A stretch of DNA of 9,524 nucleotides from an uncultured Bacteroidota bacterium. GTDB taxonomy: Bacteria; Bacteroidota; Bacteroidia; Chitinophagales; Chitinophagaceae. Below are positions 1-6,031 of this stretch, one piece after another. The stretch spans positions 1-9,524 of the forward strand of contig CAMPKR010000073.1 of NCBI GenBank assembly GCA_946887345.1. Reading direction: 5' to 3'. Within the stretch, counting starts at the first letter, position 1. Each line of letters opens with the position of its first letter. Made by a program: the position numbers and the translations under genes. The notes under the pieces are model-generated. The model did no database searches, was not told where the DNA came from, and saw nothing but the letters and a program-made list of their open reading frames with translations.

Positions 1-47
1 AAGCAAGAGGGTGAAAGACTGGTAGCGCTTTGCAATGTGAAAACGAG

Positions 48-63
48 GAAATGTGGAAATGTG
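48..63 (+). repeat. Tandem 8-bp repeat GAAATGTG x2
   Basis: GAAATGTG occurs twice back to back at 48-55 and 56-63, with a looser related stretch before it (AATGTGAAAACG from 34). Similar AAATGTG/GAAAATG-type strings recur between genes in many Bacteroidota genomes as I remember them, so this is probably a fragment of a dispersed intergenic repeat. That attribution is recollection and not something this window shows. Confidence 0.6.
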
Positions 64-83
64 ATAATTGGTTGGATATTGAA

Positions 84-122
84 ACGCGAAGTGCGCTAAG
101 GACACGCAAAGTGTCGCAAAGG
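84..122 (+). repeat. Imperfect direct repeat of CGCAAAG-type, two units
   Basis: Unit one (84-101, ACGCGAAGTGCGCTAAGG) and unit two (104-122, ACGCAAAGTGTCGCAAAGG) match at 16 of 18 aligned positions with one inserted T in the second unit. Unit two overlaps a small palindrome, GACAC at 101-105 and GTGTC at 111-115 with a GCAAA loop. Repeats built on CGCAAAG are a widespread type of bacterial intergenic repeat, as I recall. Its end lies 33 bp before the radical SAM start, so it may belong to the 5' leader or promoter region. Confidence 0.6.
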
Positions 123-141
123 GTATAGTGAGCGGTGAAAA

Positions 142-149
142 TTGGTTTG
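142..149 (+). promoter_or_regulatory. Weak candidate -7 element before the radical SAM gene
   Basis: TTGGTTTG matches the Bacteroidota -7 consensus TAnnTTTG except at its second base and ends six bases before the ATG at 156. No convincing TTTG -33 box is seen at the usual distance. If it works, the transcript would begin at or next to the start codon. One mismatch in a short motif is easily chance. Confidence 0.18.
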
Positions 150-155
150 TGATAA

Positions 156-1460
156 ATGAATTTAAAAATGCTGAAAGAATCTCCATATATACTTTACTCT
201 GACGGGCAGGGAAATATTTTTGAGGACACCTCGCTATACGTAGTGGGTAGATCGGGATGGGATGCTTATCCTATACCTGTGGAAGAATTTATAGAACTGC
301 CCGATGGCGGATCGCTGTATGAACTGCCCGGGCGACGTGGGATAGGCATAGATGTGCAGACGGGTGAGATGAGGCTGTGTGAAAAAGGATGGGCTGTAGC
401 TGCCTTTATACCACCGGCACATACGGGCTTCTACATAGCAGCGTATGAAACGATGCCAGATGCCCCTACCCTGCCGCTTTTCTGCTACACTGCAGTTGGT
501 TGGCATAATGAGAAATTCTACGTGCCCGCTACCCGTATAGAGCGAGACATAAGGCAGGAGTGCGGTGGCTTCGATGCCCAAAAGGTAGAAGCAGGTGTGA
601 AGCATATGCTGGAAGCCTATCCCCATAACAGGCTGGTGAAACACCTGGCCGACAACTGTGCGATGACTTACCATTGCCCGGCGGCGCGTAACTACTTTAT
701 AGGCCGCTGGGAATGCCCCATACCCACTTCGCCTGCCTGTAATGCCAACTGCATAGGATGTATATCATTTCAGCCGCAGGACGAGACTATTGTTTCGACG
801 CAAGACAGGCTAACCTTTAAGCCTACAGCTGCAGAGATTGTAGAGTTCACTGTTCCGCACCTGGAGACCGCACCCTTCCCGATAGTGAGCTATGGACAGG
901 GCTGTGAAGGCGAGCCCCTGCTGATGTGGGAAACCATTCGCGAGTCGATAACAGAGATGCGCAAGCATACGGATAAGGGCAGCATTAATATCAATACCAA
1001 TGGCAGCAAGCCGGCAGCGGTAGAGGCCCTGATGAAAGCAGGACTCAACAGTATAAGGGTAAGCACCAACTCTGCAAGGGAAGAAATATATACTAAATAC
1101 TACCAGCCCAACAATTATAAGTTTGAAGATATTGTGGAAAGTTTGCGGGTTGTGCGTCGTTATAATGGCTGGAGCTCGATCAATTACTTTGTTTTCCCCG
1201 GGATGACGGATAGTGTTGAGGAGTATGAAGCACTAAGATGGCTGATAAAAGACACCGGGCTGAATATGATACAATGGAGGAACTTCAACATTGATCCTGA
1301 CTGGTACCTTGGCAAAATGAACATAGGCGATACAGGTGAGAGTATGGGTATGAGCCAGCTGATGGAACTGATAAAAGAAGAATTCCCGGATCTGAAATAT
1401 GGTTATTTCAATCCGCCGGTGGAGCGTATGAGGAATTTTGATGAGGACTTTGCTCATTGA
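156..1460 (+). CDS. Radical SAM protein of unknown function
   Basis: The 434-residue product is a radical S-adenosylmethionine enzyme, which would use a [4Fe-4S] cluster to cleave SAM and start radical chemistry. The cluster motif CX3CX2C is seen as C195, C199 and C202 (CNANCIGC). GQGCEGEP at 247-254 resembles the GGE motif that binds the SAM amino group, and NINTNGS near 278-284 fits a later strand of the barrel. Residues 1 to about 185 form an N-terminal region I do not recognise. Further cysteines lie at 75, 110, 136, 168, 174, 187 and 250; those at 168, 174 and 187 sit just before the cluster motif and could hold another metal or be structural. There is no signal peptide, so it is probably cytosolic. 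An in-frame ATG at 168 is an alternative start. No peptide precursor, carrier or partner enzyme lies next to it, so the substrate cannot be guessed. The family call is firm; the role is unknown. Confidence 0.9.
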   Translation: MNLKMLKESPYILYSDGQGNIFEDTSLYVVGRSGWDAYPIPVEEFIELPDGGSLYELPGRRGIGIDVQTGEMRLCEKGWAVAAFIPPAHTGFYIAAYETMPDAPTLPLFCYTAVGWHNEKFYVPATRIERDIRQECGGFDAQKVEAGVKHMLEAYPHNRLVKHLADNCAMTYHCPAARNYFIGRWECPIPTSPACNANCIGCISFQPQDETIVSTQDRLTFKPTAAEIVEFTVPHLETAPFPIVSYGQGCEGEPLLMWETIRESITEMRKHTDKGSININTNGSKPAAVEALMKAGLNSIRVSTNSAREEIYTKYYQPNNYKFEDIVESLRVVRRYNGWSSINYFVFPGMTDSVEEYEALRWLIKDTGLNMIQWRNFNIDPDWYLGKMNIGDTGESMGMSQLMELIKEEFPDLKYGYFNPPVERMRNFDEDFAH

Positions 1461-1471
1461 CCTCACCCCAG

Positions 1472-1493
1472 CCCTCTCCACAAGTGGAGAGGG
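1472..1493. repeat. Palindromic repeat (hairpin) after the radical SAM gene
   Basis: CCCTCTCCAC at 1472-1481 and GTGGAGAGGG at 1484-1493 are perfect inverted repeats of ten bases around AA, giving a strong stem with a CAAG loop. It begins 11 bases after the radical SAM stop and is preceded by CCTCACCCCAG. This CCTCACCCC..CCCTCTCC/GGAGAGGG pattern resembles a palindromic intergenic repeat found in many bacterial genomes, as I recall. No T-run follows on the plus strand, so it is not a typical intrinsic terminator, but it could protect the 3' end of the upstream transcript. Confidence 0.75.
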
Positions 1494-1540
1494 AGATTCA
1501 CAAGTGGAGAGGGAGATTCACAAGTGGAGAGGGAGATATA
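1481..1540 (+). repeat. Three tandem copies of a 20-bp repeat
   Basis: The unit CAAGTGGAGAGGGAGATTCA is perfect at 1481-1500 and 1501-1520; the third copy at 1521-1540 matches over its first 17 bases and then ends in ATA. The unit is the loop and right arm of the hairpin at 1472-1493, so only one half of the palindrome has been amplified. All three right arms can pair with the single left arm, giving alternative stems. There are no spacers between units, so this is not a CRISPR array. Confidence 0.9.
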
Positions 1541-1578
1541 TTGCAGGTTTTAAGTAACTTTAAAGATAGAGATAAGCT

Positions 1579-2418
1579 ATGACCACAACAACAGAACAAC
1601 CATATAACGGAAGGGCAATAGGCTGGACGGTAGGTGTGCATGCCCTGCTGCTGCTGTTATTCTTTTTCTTCAAATACAGCCTGCCTACTCAAGAGACTCC
1701 GATTGCCGAACTTGGGATGGAAGTGAACCTGGGTACCAGCGATGATGGCAGCGGCGATGACCAGCCGATGTCTGTAGAAGACCCCGCGCCTAATACACCT
1801 TCTTCGGCTTACAGGAGTGTAGCACAGCAAAGCAGCGAGTCGAACGAGATGGAGACGAGCGACGAGGCTGATGCGCCCGCGATCAATAATCCTAACCCCA
1901 ACAGGAATACTAATCGTAACAATACACGGGTAACCACACCAACACGCAATAACCAAAACGCTGCGGATAACAATACAGCCCGCCCGCGCCAACCACGCTA
2001 TGTGTACAATGGCGCTACAGGTACCGGTGGTAACCGTGCCAGCGAAAACCACCCCGGCACCAGCGAAGGCAACACCACAGGCAACGGCGACCGTGGTGTA
2101 CCAGGTGGTACTCCCGGTGCTGATAACTATACAGGCAGCCCAGGACCGGGAACAGGTGGCATAGGCCATAATCTTTCGGGCAGGAATATCAACCCAAGAC
2201 AGTTCTCTGCTGAATTCCGTGAAGGTGGCAAAGTAGTGGTACGCGTTACCGTGAACAGGGCAGGACAGATAGTGAGCAAGACAATCAAGACGTCGCCGAG
2301 TGCCCAGCTGTCGCAAATTGCCATGCAAAAATTATCTCAAGCCAGGTTTGATGCCAAACCTGATGCAGCGCCTGAGCAGATAGGAGAAGTAACATTCAAT
2401 TTCAAAGCACGTAAATAA
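1579..2418 (+). CDS. TonB-like energy transducer
   Basis: The 279-residue protein has the layout of TonB, which spans the periplasm and passes proton-motive force from ExbB/ExbD to outer-membrane receptors. A short cytoplasmic N-terminus is followed by one membrane segment at about 12-33 (LLLLLFFFF core). A long low-complexity linker runs from about 50 to 205, rich in Asn, Gly, Thr and Ser. A C-terminal TonB-type domain at about 206-279 includes GGKVVVRVTVNRAGQIV and a conserved-looking end (EVTFNFKA). The linker is not the Pro-Glu/Pro-Lys kind of enterobacterial TonB; Bacteroidota homologues often differ in this way. The ATG at 1579 follows a spacer with no strong Shine-Dalgarno site. The stop overlaps the folC start (TAATG), so the two are probably co-translated. 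No exbB or exbD lies in the window. TolA-like function is a less likely alternative. Confidence 0.85.
   Translation: MTTTTEQPYNGRAIGWTVGVHALLLLLFFFFKYSLPTQETPIAELGMEVNLGTSDDGSGDDQPMSVEDPAPNTPSSAYRSVAQQSSESNEMETSDEADAPAINNPNPNRNTNRNNTRVTTPTRNNQNAADNNTARPRQPRYVYNGATGTGGNRASENHPGTSEGNTTGNGDRGVPGGTPGADNYTGSPGPGTGGIGHNLSGRNINPRQFSAEFREGGKVVVRVTVNRAGQIVSKTIKTSPSAQLSQIAMQKLSQARFDAKPDAAPEQIGEVTFNFKARK
2343..2362 (+). repeat. Perfect inverted repeat inside the tonB-like gene
   Basis: CAGGTTTG (2343-2350) and CAAACCTG (2355-2362) pair perfectly around the four-base loop ATGC. The stem lies in the coding sequence about 55 bases before the coupled stop/start with folC. It encodes part of the TonB C-terminal domain (around residues 255-262), so it may be a by-product of coding, or it may shape translation or decay of the shared message. 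Confidence 0.6.
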
Positions 2419-3755
2419 TGGATACGCAGAGTGCGTACGCACAAGCCCTGGACTATCTCTATAGCCAGTCACCCATGTTTTCTAAGATAGGCAAGGATGC
2501 GATAAAACCCGGCCTTAATAATATCCGCAAGTTCTGCACAGCCTTAGATAATCCGCAAGCCAATTTCCGTTCTATACATATAGCCGGCACCAATGGCAAA
2601 GGCAGCACCAGCCATATGCTGGCGGCGGCCCTGCAGGAGTCGGAATACAGGGTAGGACTTTATACCTCACCACACCTGCTGGATTTCCGGGAGCGCATAC
2701 GTATTAATGGAAAACCGGTAAGCAAGCAATGGGTTATTGATTTTGTGGAGGAGCACAAAGCACTGATAGAAGAAATCCAGCCTTCCTTCTTTGAAATAAC
2801 TGTTGCGATGGCCTTTCAAGCTTTTGCCGAAGAGAAGGTGGACTTTGCCGTGATAGAAACCGGAATGGGAGGAAGACTGGACAGCACTAACATAGTGGTG
2901 CCGATACTTTCCATCATTACCAATATCAGCTACGACCATAAAGATGTGCTGGGTAATACCCTGGAAGAAATAGCCAGGGAAAAAGCAGGCATCATAAAAG
3001 AGCATGTACCCGTGCTGGTAGGTGAACTGGTACCTGAAACTGAAAGGGTTTTCTTTGAGCAGGCAATGCACAAAAGAAGCACTGTATACTATGCCGATGC
3101 TATGTGGGACCTCGTGCGCATTAACCAGGATGATCAGTACCAGCACTTTAAAGCCATCAACCGCGCGAAGAGGGAAATGCACGAACTTTCATGTGATATG
3201 CAGGGAAGCTACCAGTATCACAATATAAAGAACGTATTGGCTGCGGTAGAGATACTTAAGGCGAATCAAGGCATCGAGATACCTCTTGACAATACGTTAC
3301 GGTCATTCTCCAAAGTAAAGCGGGCAACAGGGCTGCGCGGCCGCTGGGAGATATTGCAGCAGGAGCCACTTGTAGTAGCTGATGTAGCGCACAATCCTGC
3401 AGGTCTTGCAGAAGTACTAAAGCAGTGGGAAGACATTGAAACAGACGGGAAACATATAGTAGTTGGCTTTGTGAAAGATAAAGATATAGCTGAAGCACTC
3501 GCTATCTTCCCTGGCAGTGCGAGCTATTATTTCTGCAATGCCAATATACCAAGAGCGTTACCTGCAGCTGATCTCGCCGCTATAGGCCTGCAAACGGGGC
3601 TGAAAGGAAATAGTTACAGCAGCGTGGCCGATGCAACAACGGCTGCACTATCCGCTATGCAAGCTAATGATGCACTATTGATAACAGGAAGTTTTTTTGT
3701 GGTGGCAGAAGCGCTGGTAGCTATCAGCCGTGAAGAAAAGGCACTCAACAATTAA
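2418..3755 (+). CDS. folC: Bifunctional folylpolyglutamate synthase / dihydrofolate synthase
   Basis: FolC is a cytosolic ATP-dependent ligase of the Mur ligase superfamily. It adds glutamate to dihydropteroate to make dihydrofolate and extends the polyglutamate tail of reduced folates. The 445-residue product is of normal family length. The P-loop IAGTNGKGST is at 55-64, followed by the folate-site strand LYTSPHL at 81-87. The core motif ETGMGGRLDSTN is at 147-158, HKDVLG at 174-179 and EKAGIIK at 188-194. RGRWE at 307-311 and DVAHNP at 322-327 mark the start of the C-terminal ligase domain, and GSFFVVAEAL closes it. The ATG overlaps the tonB stop by one base (TAATG) with no separate ribosome site, so expression likely depends on the upstream gene. 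At its 3' end it overlaps the dapF stop by four bases. Whether both activities are present cannot be decided by eye; one-copy FolC proteins in Bacteroidota are usually annotated as bifunctional. Confidence 0.95.
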   Translation: MDTQSAYAQALDYLYSQSPMFSKIGKDAIKPGLNNIRKFCTALDNPQANFRSIHIAGTNGKGSTSHMLAAALQESEYRVGLYTSPHLLDFRERIRINGKPVSKQWVIDFVEEHKALIEEIQPSFFEITVAMAFQAFAEEKVDFAVIETGMGGRLDSTNIVVPILSIITNISYDHKDVLGNTLEEIAREKAGIIKEHVPVLVGELVPETERVFFEQAMHKRSTVYYADAMWDLVRINQDDQYQHFKAINRAKREMHELSCDMQGSYQYHNIKNVLAAVEILKANQGIEIPLDNTLRSFSKVKRATGLRGRWEILQQEPLVVADVAHNPAGLAEVLKQWEDIETDGKHIVVGFVKDKDIAEALAIFPGSASYYFCNANIPRALPAADLAAIGLQTGLKGNSYSSVADATTAALSAMQANDALLITGSFFVVAEALVAISREEKALNN

Positions 3756-4528
3756 AGCTCAATTTCCCCCTCAAACACAAATTCTGCCGGGCCACTAAGG
3801 ATTACATTTTGTGCCGAAGTAGCAGTTGTCTTAGTAAAAGAAACTTTGAGCATACCGCCGGGAGTTTCTATATCTAAACTAAAGTCGCCCGTCTTATCTT
3901 CACTTGAGGCGATAGCCACTGCTGTAACACCTGTTCCACAACTATAGGTTTCATCTTCTACGCCGCGTTCATAGGTGCGTACAAAAATGTCTCCATCCCT
4001 GCGTTGAACAAAATTCACATTAATACCCTTTGGCTCAAATTCAGCCTGGTGGCGTATTGCGCGGCCCCTGCCAAACACATCTTCTTCCTGCACATCTTCA
4101 CTCCATAGAATGTAGTGAGGAGAACCGGTGTTCAAAATGCAGTGATCAGCAAATGTCTCAATGTTTTTTACATCCTGCATGTGCAGGCTTACGGTTCCAT
4201 CGTCATTTATATCAGCATCATGAGGTCCATCTACCGCAACAAAGGATGCTTTGCCATTTATAATTCCAAGTCTTCGGGCAAATGCTGTGATGCACCTTCC
4301 ACCATTGCCACACATAGTACTTTCAGCTCCGTCGGAATTATAATAGACCATTTTAAAATCATAGCCTGCTTTCGGTTCCAGCAGCATCAACCCATCGGCA
4401 CCTATTCCAAAGCGGCGATCGCAAAGCACAGCCACCTGGCGGGCGCTAAGGCTTATCTTTTTATCCCTGTTGTCTACAAGAATAAAGTCGTTGCCTGTTC
4501 CCTGGTATTTATAAAAGCGGATGCTCAT
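3752..4528 (-). CDS. dapF: Diaminopimelate epimerase
   Basis: DapF converts LL-diaminopimelate to meso-diaminopimelate in the cytosol, the last step before the lysine branch and the source of the cross-linking residue of peptidoglycan. It needs no cofactor and uses two cysteines as acid and base. Both are present: C73 in TMCGNGGRC (71-79) and C197 in SCGTG (196-200). Other family signatures are GTGNDF at 10-15, RRFGIGADG at 38-46, NSDGAE at 64-69 and the substrate-binding YERGVEDET at 186-194. At 258 residues it is slightly shorter than the E. coli enzyme (274). The ATG at 4528-4526 overlaps the TGA of the upstream GWxTD gene in ATGA, so translational coupling is likely. An AAGGAA string at 4537-4532 could act as a ribosome site inside the upstream gene. 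It ends tail to tail with folC in TTAA. I am confident of this assignment. Confidence 0.97.
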   Translation of the reverse strand: MSIRFYKYQGTGNDFILVDNRDKKISLSARQVAVLCDRRFGIGADGLMLLEPKAGYDFKMVYYNSDGAESTMCGNGGRCITAFARRLGIINGKASFVAVDGPHDADINDDGTVSLHMQDVKNIETFADHCILNTGSPHYILWSEDVQEEDVFGRGRAIRHQAEFEPKGINVNFVQRRDGDIFVRTYERGVEDETYSCGTGVTAVAIASSEDKTGDFSLDIETPGGMLKVSFTKTTATSAQNVILSGPAEFVFEGEIEL

Positions 4529-5994
4529 CGGTTCCTTAAGTATTGTTCAGCCTTCGAATCTGTATTGTCTTTTCTTCCGTTAGGATAAAGGTAGTTTCTC
4601 CAGTTCATATCCCGCGCTTCTCCCGTAACGGTAGAATGCAGCAATATGTAGTCATTGGCCAGTTGCGGTGGCTTATAAAACAGGAAAACACCGTCCTTTC
4701 CCTGCCCTGCCACGCTAAAGTACTGCCATACCTCGTAGGGCAAGGCATCCTGCTCTGCAGAAACTACCAGTCTTTCATTAGGCTTGCCGTACTTCAGGTA
4801 TGCCATGCCCCGCTCCGTTTCATAGCCCGGTTTGCCCGCCGAACCGAATATCCTGTTTACTTCACGCACTTTGTCTGCATACTTTTCCCATTCTTTTTCG
4901 GGTTTGGCAGCATTGCGCGCAGCCCAGAAATTATAGACAAAGTGACGGGTATACACTTCATTGGGCTTGCTAAGGAAGCCAAAGATATTCTGCTTTTCTG
5001 CTCCGCGACTGATAGGCAACAGCATCTTTAGAATGGCGACCAGTTGCTCGTGAGTGTACTTGCCCACAAACGTGCGGTGAATGTCCAGTACCACAATGTC
5101 CTTCTGCGCGCTTGTATCAAACTCATTGCGTTTAATGGTGGTGTCTTCCCATGGCTTTTTATTGAAGCGCTGGAAGAAGATTGCCTTCCTGTCTATTTCC
5201 TTACCCGACTTATTGTATACCGAAGCATTCAGGTAATAGTTGCCCGAGTGGAGCGACATGATATTCATGGAGCCGTAAACAGGCACTACTGATCCCGGCA
5301 CCAGGGTATCCATCTTTATCATTTTATCGATTGGCGCATCATCAGGTTTCCGGGAAATGTATACGCTTTGGATAAACGGTTCCTGGTCTTTCAATTTATC
5401 GAGACCATATACTTCAAAATAGTAATTGAGCGCTCCTTTCCGTTCATCCAAAAAAGCAACATTCAAGGGAAAATGCTGCATGGAATTCCTGAAGAACGGA
5501 CTTTCATCCCGCGACTTGAAAGCAGTATCTATGAGCTGAAGTTCGCTTATTCCCCGATCTTTGAGCGGGCCCACGGTAAAAGTATCAGTATAGGAAAAGC
5601 TATTGCCTGCGGCATTATCAAGCTCTGTGAGACTTATGTCCAGTTTTATTTTACCCGGGCGCAGGCTATAGCGATGCAGGTCAATAAGTGCCTGGCTCAT
5701 TGCTGACTGCTTATCGGGCATGCCCGCAGTCTGGAAGATAAAATGGTCTTCGCTAAAGGTTCCCGTATCGTTACTGAGCCTTACATCCACTCTCAGTCTC
5801 GTTTGCCAGCCGGTTTCTATTTGCTCAAAGTGAAGTGAAACCGGGTCGATCTCCCAATAGACTTCCAGGTAGGGCGAAAATGCTTCACCCTTCTGCACAT
5901 AAAAAACTTTATGATTCACAAAGGCTGTAATAGCTGCCCCCGCCTTAAACGCAAATGATAATAGTAAAAAACAAATCCCGGCTAACTGCCTCAT
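4525..5994 (-). CDS. Secreted GWxTD-domain protein
   Basis: This 489-residue protein starts with a signal peptide: MRQ, then a hydrophobic core (LAGICFLLLSFAF), with likely cleavage near AGA-A at about residue 20, and no lipobox cysteine. The rest is predicted to be periplasmic or outer-surface. The C-terminal half carries the GWxTD-domain signature as GYETERG at 390-396, followed by MAYLKYGKPNE. This domain was named from its motif, is common in Bacteroidota and related phyla, and has no established function that I know of. Here W is Y and D is E. The N-terminal half looks beta-rich, as in a sandwich domain, with no motif I recognise. The ATG at 5994 is preferred over a TTG at 6012 because it starts directly at the signal peptide. 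It is the first gene of a pair with dapF (ATGA overlap). It sits only 37 bp from the divergent wbqC-like gene, so its promoter must lie in that spacer or inside its neighbour. Confidence 0.82.
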   Translation of the reverse strand: MRQLAGICFLLLSFAFKAGAAITAFVNHKVFYVQKGEAFSPYLEVYWEIDPVSLHFEQIETGWQTRLRVDVRLSNDTGTFSEDHFIFQTAGMPDKQSAMSQALIDLHRYSLRPGKIKLDISLTELDNAAGNSFSYTDTFTVGPLKDRGISELQLIDTAFKSRDESPFFRNSMQHFPLNVAFLDERKGALNYYFEVYGLDKLKDQEPFIQSVYISRKPDDAPIDKMIKMDTLVPGSVVPVYGSMNIMSLHSGNYYLNASVYNKSGKEIDRKAIFFQRFNKKPWEDTTIKRNEFDTSAQKDIVVLDIHRTFVGKYTHEQLVAILKMLLPISRGAEKQNIFGFLSKPNEVYTRHFVYNFWAARNAAKPEKEWEKYADKVREVNRIFGSAGKPGYETERGMAYLKYGKPNERLVVSAEQDALPYEVWQYFSVAGQGKDGVFLFYKPPQLANDYILLHSTVTGEARDMNWRNYLYPNGRKDNTDSKAEQYLRNR

Positions 5995-6031
5995 CCTGTT
6001 TATTTGTCGCAAATTACTTTATTTGCATTGT
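5995..6031. promoter_or_regulatory. 37-bp divergent spacer between GWxTD and WbqC genes
   Basis: Both neighbours read outward from this AT-rich spacer, so it should hold at least part of two promoters. On the plus strand TTTATTTG at 6018-6025 matches TAnnTTTG except for one base and ends six bases before the ATG at 6032. On the minus strand the CAAATTAC at 6010-6017 reads GTAATTTG, a poorer match. The -33 boxes would fall within the opposite gene. The two candidates lie side by side, so expression of the two directions may interfere. Confidence 0.3.

Larger units (their letters stand above)
1..155. other. Upstream spacer with short repeats; possible tail of an unseen gene
   Basis: No complete gene is visible here. 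The first plus-strand frame is open from the window edge to a TAA at 97-99 (about 32 codons), and the other two frames close at 23-25 (TAG) and 12-14 (TGA). An upstream gene could therefore end within the first hundred bases, but the tail is too short to recognise and the region from about 48 onward is repetitive, which argues against coding. The rest is purine-rich on the plus strand and leads into the radical SAM gene without a clear Shine-Dalgarno sequence. Confidence 0.5.

Noticed and set aside
1..99. Tail of an upstream gene in the first frame
   Set aside because: The 32 codons have no recognisable sequence and run into tandem repeats; two other frames are equally possible for an upstream gene end.
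1472..1493. Intrinsic terminator of the radical SAM gene
   Set aside because: The stem is strong, but no T-run follows on the plus strand; it is called a palindromic repeat instead.
1481..1540. Short repeat cluster as a CRISPR array
   Set aside because: Units are contiguous with no spacers, and no cas gene is near.
1555..1562. TAACTTTA as a -7 promoter element for the tonB-like gene
   Set aside because: It lacks the final G of TAnnTTTG, and the only nearby TTG (1541-1543) is too close to be a -33 box.
1657..2328. 223-codon open frame antisense to the tonB-like gene
   Set aside because: It mirrors a low-complexity coding region, has no recognisable domain and would overlap a well-supported gene entirely.
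4115..4588. 157-codon plus-strand frame opposite dapF
   Set aside because: dapF carries both catalytic cysteines and all family motifs; the opposite frame has no motif and crosses the dapF/GWxTD junction.
4543..5031. 162-codon plus-strand frame opposite the GWxTD gene
   Set aside because: No protein features beyond chance; the minus-strand frame has a signal peptide and the GWxTD motif.
6010..6012. TTG as the start of the GWxTD gene
   Set aside because: It would add RQINR ahead of the signal peptide; the ATG at 5994 starts it cleanly.
6023..6025. TTG as the start of the wbqC-like gene
   Set aside because: The ATG three codons later fits the family start and the TTG lies in a likely promoter element.
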